64,000 bases of DNA from Amia ocellicauda (lineage: Eukaryota > Chordata > Actinopteri > Amiiformes > Amiidae). The translations under genes were made by a program, and so were the position numbers. The notes under the pieces were generated by a model. That model was not told where the DNA came from and made no database searches. It saw only the letters and a list, made by a program, of their open reading frames with translations. Shown piece after piece: positions 54,701 through 64,000 of this stretch (positions within the stretch are counted from its first letter, which is position 1; every line of letters begins with the position of its first letter). The stretch covers positions 30,538,298 through 30,602,297 of the forward strand of contig NC_089856.1 in the NCBI RefSeq assembly GCF_036373705.1. The letters run 5' to 3'.

Positions 54701-57452
54701 GCTTGGTAACCCTATTGGACGTCAATTTTTGTTTCATTGCAATTCTTACTGTTACATGTCCTTAAATGTGTTCAGCACCCTTTGTTTTTTTATATATTGA
54801 TCACACTACACCTCAAAAACATTTTCTGAAAGCTTAACTTGGAAGAATGTGGAAAGTTTCTCTTACAAACCTTAGTCAGCAGTTTAACCCTTTGAAATGT
54901 CTCGTTTGGCACTTTTGATTTGACCTATTCTATAACCCACACAAGCCTTCCAATATGAAAGGGAGGGAATCAAGATATTGCTGCAGTTTTAAAAAACGTT
55001 TGGGAATGAGGATTTCTGTTTTACTATATAGCGGTTTATTTAAAATAAGACCATGATGCATTATCTGCGTCTCTGTGGGATATAATTCACAACCAAAAGC
55101 AACTGCTGAAATCTGCTGAGATGTGTATGTTTCTCAAAAGGAATCTTTGGCATAGATTTTTAAATAGTAATTATGATAAATAACTTATGAAAGCCATTAA
55201 AACAGTCATGCAGAAAATATTGAATTGTTTGTAAGGTAAGAAAATTAATAACAAGAAAAATATTCCCTTAGGCACCCATTTAGAATTTGTCATTATCTTT
55301 TTATAACTTGACTTAGCTTGACTACAAGCTGTGGCATGGTTGTGTTGTGATTATTATGCATCTTGAATCCCGTCTTTTCTGTGCAGGGTGTGGGTGAGCT
55401 ATGGGTGAGATTGAGGGCTCCTACCGTGTTCTGCAGACTCCCGGGACCCGTTTGGGGGCTCAAACCAATGTCGGGATCAGTACCCTGGAGCCTGGGCAGA
55501 GCTTGAGCACTGCTATGAACCCTGGAAGCAAGATCCCCGGGAAGGGGCTCCAGATCAGGGTGCAGGGGCTGGACGACACACAGGAGATCTACGACATGGA
55601 GGTCAGTGGAACTGCTATGACTCTGCTCTCCAGAGCTGGGCTGCTAGGACTGGATGGCTGATGCCTGTCCTGCTTCAGCTTAAACCCAGGGAGCTGTACC
55701 CTGACATGTGCAATATACAAATGGATTTTAATGATTTATAGGCATGATTTTGATTTGTTTGCAGTTTTATTCTGGAACTGCAAATCTCTTCCTGTTTAAA
55801 AATGTAAGGGGGTTTATACTTATAACAGTTCAGGATTTAAGTTACTGTCTGCATCTGTTAATTTCTGTACAGTGCTGCAAGCAATGCCAGCCATTCTTCA
55901 GTGTTTGGCTTTTAATGCAGCAACAGGTTTGAGGAGATGCCGACTCATGTGCACTGAGCCTGTGCAAAGCTGAATGAATTAGCTTTGTGTGCATTAACAT
56001 CAGAAATATCAGAACCACAATTTCACTGTAGTGGACGTTTGGAAAGTTTATATAGCCTGTTTGTGTAGCTATTTGCTCATTGCAAGATAATAAATCGGGG
56101 ACAAAAAACAAATGCATTTAGCTGTTTCTGGTGGCATAAGAAACTGTGGTATTGTTGGTGGTGGAGGGCTGCCCAGCTTTATTTAAACGATGACCTTCAA
56201 TTCTTCATGGCTATTTTAATCTGGGATCCTCTGTCATTTGTTACAAGGCTCTTGTCCTAGGTGATGTTTTCTTTTAGCCATAAGGTGACCAGCAGTTCTT
56301 CCTTCAGAGTTATCTGTATGCAGTATCCACAGCATTGCTCTACATAATGCTAAAGTAATTTGGTATTCAGTGGAATGTGATGATACATTTTTCACATAAG
56401 TCACTCTTTACATTCTTCTGTGCTGTGGGTATAAGAATGCTGTTGATGGTGATGTTACTAGGGATCTGACCGTTAATTATATAAAAGCTTGGAATAGAGA
56501 AACTCACAGTGACTTCAGACCATGTCTTCTGGTTTCAAAAGAGCTCCGTTTGTGTGCTGTTTTATGCTGACAGCTGCAAGGTAGACCTGGCTTTCAAGCT
56601 CAAAGCCCTCCTGTGGATCAGCTTGCTGCACAAGGCAGGCCGGCTGGCAGGTAAAGCAGAGCTAGTTACTGTATGAGAGGAGGGATCGCTGTTTTCTGCT
56701 TTTCTGCACAACTTCAGATTCCTCTGGGGCATGTCAACTGCCTGTATCCTAGCCAAATGAAATTGAAAACCACTCGCCAGCTTTCTTACATCTTTATCTG
56801 CTGCAAGGAGCACTAGAGATGGGCTGACAGTGTGAGTATAGGCCTGGGAGACTAGACTACTGTCTAGAACACTGGAACTGATGAACATTTATGTTTATTT
56901 TTCTATGTATTCATTACTTTTGTAATCGAGTGTAATGTAGCTTGCTTCTTACTTAACAAGCACCCAGTTCAGAGGTTGGTTAAACACTGTGAAGCAGACG
57001 AGTGATTGCTGTTTTCATTACCATGCTATGTGATCATTTTTACTCACTGGGGTCCACAGATGCAAACCACCAGAAAACAGAGTTTTGTTCTCAGTATCTG
57101 ATTAATGAATCATAATATTAAAATAATGTTAAATCTATACATATTTTAAATGTTTTAAAATTATATTCCTGTAAAACATTTTGGCATAACAGAATATTTG
57201 TCGCCCTCTCTAACTCCTATTGGTATTTGAAGCCAGGGCTCCATTCCCTAGTCACATGGTAAGCACTTAGGTGGGAGTCAGTGTGGCTATGGTTTTCCTC
57301 AACCTGCGGCACCTTCCTTTTCATCCTTTTATTTGAGTGAGGAAGGTCCCACTCCTCCCTTCATTGAAGTTCTGCTGTTCAACTTTTTCCCCATGAGAAA
57401 AGTGGTTTGGATTCAGCTACCTTAGTTAGAAACAAACCAGAAACATAGTGCT

Positions 57453-57490
<38 letters not shown>

Positions 57491-60400
57491 AAAATGCAAC
57501 CACATTATTTTAAGTTGTCATGTTTGCAACATCTGTTTTACTCATGAACAGCCAGTGGAGAATTTCACACAATCAAACCAAGCACAGGTACAGTGGTTGA
57601 CAGCTGTGAGAAGATGATATGAATTGAGGTTAAAAAAATAAAAAATGAAAGAAAAGAGAAAACCGCCTACTTTGTTAATCCTGGGGATTAGTTTCTAATA
57701 CTTAGAATCCATAAACACATTGTGTGTCTTCTAATCCAGGCCACTGCAAGCCTGCAGGACTGAGTGACAACAGCACGGCTGCTCTACAGTGCACAGCAGC
57801 ACCACTTCCTGATTCCATGAAGGACACCCTCATGGTGACATGGTCTTGGGTAAATGCATGAACGTAGCTTGAACAAACTGTAAAAATCTATTGCAGGGCT
57901 CTATCCTGGCAGATGGAACCGTATAATAATTGTGTCTCAGACTTTATTTTATTCTTTGCCAGATTTAACGTAAATGTATTCATATTTCAAGAATCTGTTT
58001 GGTGCCTCCTGCGAAGTGCTTCTGAATATACATGGCCTCTTTTATAATCACATAGTGACAACGAAGTGCAGTGACCTATTGTTGTCCCCTCTTTGCTGTC
58101 TGCGTCATTCAAACCACGGTGGTACCACTACTTAAACAGCAGGAAAGATATGGATTTCCTTGCATCTGTTCTGATGTGAAGCACAACAGCTTGTTCAGAC
58201 TATTTTACATCTTAGTGTAAGGAAGTCATACTACTTCTAAGAATATGTAACAGTGGACCCCCCCAGTTTTCATATACCATTTAATTAGCTTCGAATATTT
58301 GATTTGGGACAATTCTTGCTTTGTGGATTTGTTAGGGTAGTACCTTGGCTTGTGATTGTTTGGTGGTGTTTACTTCATGTCTGCAAAAATTATTTAAGAG
58401 ATTATAATTCAGAATACCAATTGTCAATCTGATATACCAAATTGAAAGATTGCAGGAAAGATCAAATGTCTTTATAGATTATTGAAAAAGTAAAGCATTC
58501 ATGTTTGAGAGTTAGAACTACTATTAGTCTATTAGTCTACTATTAGAAGAATTTCTAAAATTACAAATGTGAACAGGATAACTTAAAAAAAAAAAAAAGT
58601 TCCAGTACTGTGTTTAAAGCTGAATGTCGATGTACTTAATACAAACTAATAATGAGTAGAACCATGTTTACAACGTGATAAAAGTTGTTTTTGTTTTTAA
58701 TTTTGATTGTTCAACATAATTACTTAAAATATTATTATTGTATTCAGCATACTGATAAATGTAAGTACCAAGAGTAGGGATTAGTACAATGTTTTTACAT
58801 AACATGTTTATATGGGGACCTGCTATGAGTTTATGTATTCACTTCACTATAATACCAGTGAAATGGGGTTTAAAAAAAAAACAATTCAATTCAGGAATAT
58901 CTTGTTTGAAATGTTGATTGTTTCAGTGTTTGCGTCCTTTGGTTGCAGGATTTATTTTGCCAAACGATAAGTTAAGACCTGTTTGACCTTTGACTTTGTT
59001 TTGAAACCTCAAATATAAAAATTATAAAAAAATACCATTGGGAAAGATCACATTTTCTAATTGTTATTCTAAAGGTGGTTTAGAACTTTGGTCTTTTGGG
59101 TGATGGCATGGCATGGACATGTTTTTAAGCAGGGAAATTTGTATCTAGCTGCAGTGACATGGAGCGCTGTTGAAACAGGTGCAGTGGTGTTCTCTGCTAC
59201 TTCCAGGGCTCCACTTAGTGTTGAATTAGTCAAATATTAAACAAGAAAAGGGTGTATAATCAGCACTTTAGTCCTACTGAGGCAGTGCTTTAGCTTGCAA
59301 GAGTAGTTTAATAAAGATGACAAGATGGATTGCGTAATGAAAGTGCTTTGTTTCTGGTGTGTCTGGGTCCTTTGAGAAACAAAAATAGTAAATGAAAACA
59401 ACCTATTGAAGCCATTTGACTTCAAAAGCAGTAAGTGCATATAAACATGCAAAGCACTTAATTTACACTATGATTTACAGGAGATTTTGATATCTGGGCA
59501 ATGGCTGTATGTGAAAAAACAGAAATAGTTAATGGAATTGCGTGTGAGCTTAGGATTCTAATGCTGCCCAAAAAAGAAAGAAAAATACTGTCTGTTGCAT
59601 TACGAATGTGCTGTTCTTTTGGAGTAATAGTATTTAAACATCACTGTTGAACAAAGTGGATATTTTCTTGATGCTGAACATTACTTGCACTCTTTGCTTT
59701 TTAATGGATGTACTACTTTTATTTATAGCCTTCAACAATTAGTTGAGATCCCTGAAAATGACTTGACCATGCTGCCAGTAGATGGATCGTCCCTCAGGAG
59801 AGTGCTGTACGTGTCTCTCTAGCTTGCTAACAGCTGAAACCCCAGTGTACAGTTTGTCTGCTCCAGCCCTGTCATTGGCACTATGGCGGAAACCCATCTG
59901 ACTGCACCCTCTTTTTGGTTTGGACTCCCTGCCGTCCTGGCCTTGTAATTTACTCTATCGTCTAAACAAATCCTGCCATAGAAACACAGAAAAAACTAAA
60001 TGTCTCTGTTTTGTGCTCTAGTTAGTGGGTTTCCTCCAAGTGTGTGTATGCTTCTCTTTGCGGTTTAAATGCTCTGTAAACGGGGAAGTGGGATACAGCT
60101 TCTTATGGATTTTGCAGAAGCTCATAATGCTTTTAGTTCAAAGGCATCTACTGTGTTTAATGAAAGGTATAGCCCACTATAGTTTATCTGTAGTTTATTA
60201 AAATAAACCATTGTGTATTTTAATTGCAGCCCATTTTAGCTATTTATCTTGCTGTCTAAACTGAAATCCTGAGTATGAAGTTTTAACTGGCAGTGTTGTT
60301 TGATTCGTGAAGGTCAGTGCATCTCCTTATAGTTCTACAATAGCCATTCAGTACTCTCTCCAGACATCTGGGAACACAATGTGGGAAATACCTCTGTAAT

Positions 60401-63400
60401 CGGTGAATTTTGAAAATGTGGATTTTTTAAATCGTTTAACAGGAATTGATTGCCTTACACCCTGATCCCTAACTGCCCAAACACATCAAAGGCCTGATGT
60501 AATAAGATAAATATGCCCAACTGACTTCTTCAAAAATTTATAATAATTGGGAGGTTTGATACAGGTTATGAAATCCATTTTAGTTTTCAATGCATACCTA
60601 CATGACGTCCAGTTTTGTTTTGTTTTTCTTCATAAATTTTGAACATGTCAGTGTTCTAACTCTGACTAGAACCCCGTTCACACTTGAGATTTGGGCCGGC
60701 CTAACTCATATGTGAATGGGGCCGGGTGGAAAGCATCAGCGTGTGACACAACTCAAGCCCCACCCCCAGAGACTGCATGTCTGAGAGACGCAGAATAAAC
60801 ACAGAATAAACACGGGCACCGACACAGCTACACTGCTGCAGGACACACAGTATTGTCTCTGTATTGTTTGAATGTCATATCGATCTATAGCCTTAAATGT
60901 ACTGATACATTTCGCTAGCTCACATCTTTTATATATATATATATATATTATAAAAGTCTAGGCTGCTTTCGATGCATATGATTGCATACTAATGCATACG
61001 ATTTCTTGTGATTCAATGTGCATTTCCTAATAAAGGTGCTTCACTTTCGGGTGAATTGTATAACAGCACTTTTAGACATGCAGAACCGAAGATAGACATT
61101 TGAAAAGGGAAATATATTAATTAGATTTCCCATTGAACCAGCACATTTTTAAATATTTTAGAAAGCTTCAGCTGCAAAGGGTTAAGATTACTTTCAAATA
61201 AAATATAGAATCGAACAATAGCCAATCGATATTAATAAGTTGTGATTATAAACACATCGCATACACCTGTAAGCATACGTAATGTCATGCGTCACTGGTT
61301 TGTTTGAGCAGATTGGTTTAATTCCCTGCATGCATTTAGTTTAGGCCGCCTTTTTTCGCCCGCATATGTGAATGCACTTGGGCTTCCTAAAACGCAAATG
61401 TGAACGGGGTGTCTGAAAAAAGGTGGACTAAATTTGAGGCGGCCCAGGGCCGGCCTAATAAGTGTGAACGGGGTCTAGGTATACGTTTCACCACAGGATC
61501 CTATCAGACATAGTTCTTTAGGGGGTGCTGGTCAGCAGGCTGGTTGTGGTGAGGGGAAACCCATTAATCTAGGCCAGTTTTCCTCCCAAAATCCCTGTAG
61601 GAATGAGGTTCTCAGGTAGGTTCTCTGATCATTAATTGTTGTGTTGTGGTTGTAACTAATAATGTTCCACATCTGACATATCACTTAATAATCCTTTTGG
61701 TGATGGAAATTAGAATTTACAAATTACCTGTGTTCTTCATGTTAGAATAAGTTAGATATTCATGCCTATATCAATTCACTGCTGGAAGAAGGCCTCCTCA
61801 AGGTGCTTCCACTTGTTTCGATCAGCAGAAACAAGTAAAGCTTCTAATTTCATTTTTCCAAGATATAACTAGATAGACCTTTTTCCCTTGTAGTGTCATA
61901 GTTACTAAATGATTACAGAGGCAATAAGGAAGGGTAGCTAATTGAAGACAGAGTGTTGAGGAAAAAAGTAAGCAAAGTGTTTTTATGAGAAACATGCTTT
62001 CAGGAAAAGACGCATTACTGAACTTTATTTTTGTTATAATATGTGCCTTACAGCTTCTTATTAAAGTCTAAACTTACTGTGATAACTTAAGGGCTTATTC
62101 TTTAATACTCCCATTGCCTGCCACTATGCAGTGGTGAAGTGCCAGAAACCACAAAAGCAAGCTTGAGATGCAAAGTATGTAAGAGTACTGTTTGATGTTT
62201 CCCTAACTTCACTTTTAAAGGAATGTGATTATTATTTCTGCCCACTGATGCTTGGGTTGTGTAAGCACCTTGGATAACAGTGCAAGTTACATTTATAGCT
62301 AAAAATACCAAACTACATAATTTTATTGTTGACTTTCCTCTGCTCAGTTTTCATCCTCTCTGAAGATGTAATCATGTGATGGAACTGAACATATAACGTC
62401 TAATAGTTTTTTGCAGCATGGTACAGCATGGTTTTTGTAAATGGTATATAGAGTGGGTATACAACCTTACATCTTCCATTTATTTGAAACCATTTTTTAG
62501 ACCTCAGGGCATTGTTGTTTTTACATACTTAATCAAAAAGGGACTTATTGCATTCTTCAACTTTATTGTCAGGTGTCTTTCCCCCCCCCCCCACCCCAGG
62601 ATGTTGTTGTTATGGGTTTTTCCAATCTCGGCCTGCACACTCCTAACTGCTCCCTTGCATCATGCGTGACTGTGTAAATATTACTGTGTTGGTGAAGAAT
62701 CTACAGTGGACCCATTAAAGCCTCTCCATTTAGTGCTGCAACATTACTTTGTCTGCTAGGAACTTCATATGGAGTAGGGCCAGACCTACTGTAAGGTTAG
62801 CTCATAGTTTTATAGTGTTTTGCACTTTTGTCTTATTGTAGAAGAACATCTGAACATTTAAATCTGTAATGCAAAAGCTGTTTCATTCTTACTTTTTTTG
62901 TAATAAAAGGTAGATCAGTAGATCACTTTTAAACTTTAACGTATTTCATCTTTTTTTTTTTTTTTTCCTTTTTCATTTAACATACTCAGAGATGGCAATG
63001 GATAGAAGACAATGAACACGTTTCAGCCACATGTCCATCGTTAACACTGAAGGATTGCTGAAATTATTTTGTGGTCTGTCATGTGACTAGCTTAACTTTT
63101 TAGCTTAAAAATAAAAAGATGACGACAAACCACAAAATAGGCACTGTTCAATCTGGGAGACAAAGACTTGGGGATTGTGTGTGTGATGTATACTGTTAGA
63201 CTTTGTTCTTATATATAGTTTCAGTAACGTCTTTTATGAAAGGCTCTCTTATCAAAATGGTGAAAGCGAATGTGTTGTTTGTTGAATTTGGTATTTTCAC
63301 TTCACATGTGGCTTGCAAATATGAACTACAGGTAGCTTTGGCTTTGTGTTCTGCACAGACGTATATCTGTTTTTTAAAGTAATTGTGATTATAGGCATTT

Positions 63401-64000
63401 GAATATTGTGTGAGACTAAGAGTGGCTAAGGGATTTTACTGTTCAGTGTAAGTGAGTGTACAGGTGTCTCCTTTTCTTCCATCTGTAAAACTGAGATTAT
63501 GCTGAATGGTAATATGTCCCCGTATGGGTGTGAGAGTTCCTGCCCAAGGTCTCTGTGTATTGCTCAAGTTATAATCGGTAAGAAGCTACACCTACCTGAA
63601 AGCAGACTAAAGACCAAGTCACAAAAGCCAAGCAAAACTGTTTCCTTGGGGCCTCATACATGGGGATATCGGAAGCAATAAGGAAGTCTCTACACAGGCA
63701 GGATTTCCTACAGCTTACAGAGTGAGAGTACAATGATTGATGTCCCAGCTGAGTGTGGGAGAGTGGATAGCCTCTGAATCTTTCTTTTGTTACAGTGTTG
63801 CATTTTTTTATGCATGTCAGTTCATTGTACTGTATGCTACATGTCTTTGAAGTGTACACTGGTTTGTCTCATTAGCCTTTTGTAGTCTCACTCATTCACG
63901 TTATCATGCAGAGTGCAACTGGAACTATGCTATGACCTGAATCTTTCTGCCTCTGTAACAATAGTAACATTTCTCTCATGGCAGATATAGTCTTGACAGT
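51675..64000 (+). CDS. farp2: farp2 (FERM, RhoGEF and PH protein 2), 5' part only
   Basis: FARP2 is a membrane-linked exchange factor with an N-terminal FERM domain, a DH domain and two PH domains; it is known for acting on Rac/Cdc42 downstream of plexins in neurons. Only the 5' end is in the window: the promoter, a non-coding exon, one coding exon of 67 residues, and more than 8 kb of the following intron. The peptide starts MGEIEGSYRVLQTPGTRLGA and continues QTNVGISTLEPGQS to LDDTQEIYDME, which closely follows mammalian FARP2 and more loosely FARP1. It ends at the first strands of the FERM F1 lobe. No further farp2 exon was recognised up to the right edge. Confidence 0.9.
52234..52348. repeat. 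Near-perfect palindrome, possible miniature element
   Basis: The arms 52234-52272 (GGTCGCGTTCGTGTAGCGCA onward) and 52310-52348 are reverse complements at 38 of 39 positions, around a 37-bp loop. The CpG-dense sequence contrasts with the AT-rich surroundings. No coding potential. Confidence 0.85.
52873..52898. repeat. GAAT tetranucleotide microsatellite
   Basis: Tandem GAAT/GAATTAAT units. Confidence 0.8.
53594..53631. repeat. Short inverted repeat, likely dispersed-repeat fragment
   Basis: TTGGGGTCAATTTCCAG, five bases, then CTGGAATTGACCCCAA. The GGGGTCAATTCCA motif is reminiscent of common fish repeat tails. Confidence 0.5.
55387..55601 (+). CDS. farp2: farp2 first coding exon
   Basis: The acceptor is TTTTCTGTGCAG; the ATG at 55401 follows 14 bp of 5'UTR. 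The 67 codons run MGEIEGSYRV to QEIYDME, and the donor is GTCAGTGG. A short Ser/Pro/Gly insert (AMNPGSKIPGKG) lies before the FERM start. Phase 0 at the exon end agrees with the FERM domain continuing in the next exon. Confidence 0.92.
57454..57486. repeat. GA dinucleotide microsatellite
   Basis: About 16 GA units. Confidence 0.95.
60670..61474. mobile_element. Non-autonomous DNA transposon with terminal inverted repeats
   Basis: The left end AACCCCGTTCACACTTGAG and the inverted right end ACCCCGTTCACACTTATTAG share CCCCGTTCACACTT, and both carry GGCCGGCC about 13-20 bp further in. CTAG flanks both sides (60666-60669, 61475-61478), a possible target duplication. Further copies of GTGAAYGGGG lie just inside each end. 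No transposase is present. The superfamily is unresolved. Confidence 0.7.
60930..60949. repeat. TA dinucleotide repeat
   Basis: About 10 TA units inside the 60670-61474 element. Confidence 0.9.

Larger units (their letters stand above)
51740..55386 (+). other. farp2 intron 1 (3.6 kb)
   Basis: AT-rich. It holds the palindrome at 52234-52348, a GAAT microsatellite (about 52873-52898), and a small inverted repeat at 53594-53631. No gene recognised. Confidence 0.7.
55602..64000 (+). other. farp2 intron 2 (over 8.4 kb, open at right edge)
   Basis: Contains a GA microsatellite (57454-57486), the inverted-repeat element at 60670-61474, a TA repeat (60930-60949), and C and T runs near 62581 and 62951. 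No exon matching the FERM domain was found. Confidence 0.7.

Noticed and set aside
57738..57851. Exon-like block in farp2 intron 2 (TTCTAATCCAG acceptor, TCTTGG|GTAAATG donor).
   Set aside because: Its translation does not match the FERM F1 lobe expected after the first farp2 exon, and the donor is weak. Left as intron.
1..64000. Searched for CRISPR arrays, operons, tRNA or rRNA genes, snoRNA-like C/D box pairs in introns, and viral genes.
   Set aside because: None found by eye. Intron-exon structure and gene content are those of a vertebrate nuclear genome; snoRNAs cannot be fully excluded without a covariance search.

Overview
This window is vertebrate nuclear DNA, most likely from a ray-finned fish. 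It has intron-rich genes with GT-AG splice sites, long AT-rich introns, and two Tc1-type transposon copies of a kind common in fish. Four protein-coding genes account for nearly all the clear coding signal, and I rebuilt their exons by joining splice sites so that the reading phase stays intact. I cannot name the species.

Layout. (1) 41 to about 19150, minus strand: hdlbp (vigilin), a multi-KH RNA-binding protein. Seventeen internal or first coding exons encode residues 1 to about 970; the last three KH repeats lie beyond the left edge. A compact TATA promoter and a non-coding first exon sit near 19088-19210. (2) About 21340 to 38630, plus strand: sept2 (septin-2), complete, 11 coding exons and 360 residues, with a long 3'UTR. 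It is head-to-head with hdlbp across about 2.2 kb. (3) About 42914 to 49990, plus strand: an ephexin-type RhoGEF with DH, PH and SH3 domains, 11 coding exons and about 621 residues; the exact paralogue is not assigned. (4) About 51700 to beyond 64000, plus strand: the start of farp2, with a CCAAT-rich promoter, a non-coding exon and the first coding exon (67 residues). The rest of farp2 lies off the right edge.

The genes are not an operon. The hdlbp/sept2/farp2 neighbourhood resembles the human 2q37 order. Here an ephexin RhoGEF lies between sept2 and farp2, so two DH-PH exchange factors and a septin GTPase, all linked to the cortical cytoskeleton, are adjacent.

Mobile and repeated DNA: two Tc1-like elements (4170-5721 in an hdlbp intron, 27821-29400 in a sept2 intron) share the same transposase-breaking frameshifts. 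There is a foldback-type element at 11235-11847, a short near-perfect palindrome at 52234-52348, a non-autonomous inverted-repeat element at 60670-61474, and several microsatellites and homopolymers.

I found no clearly novel gene system. The signals most worth checking are regulatory: five CCAAT boxes spaced 32-36 bp apart before farp2, an ER-stress-like element cluster in the hdlbp promoter, and strong CTCF-like motifs all in the same orientation.
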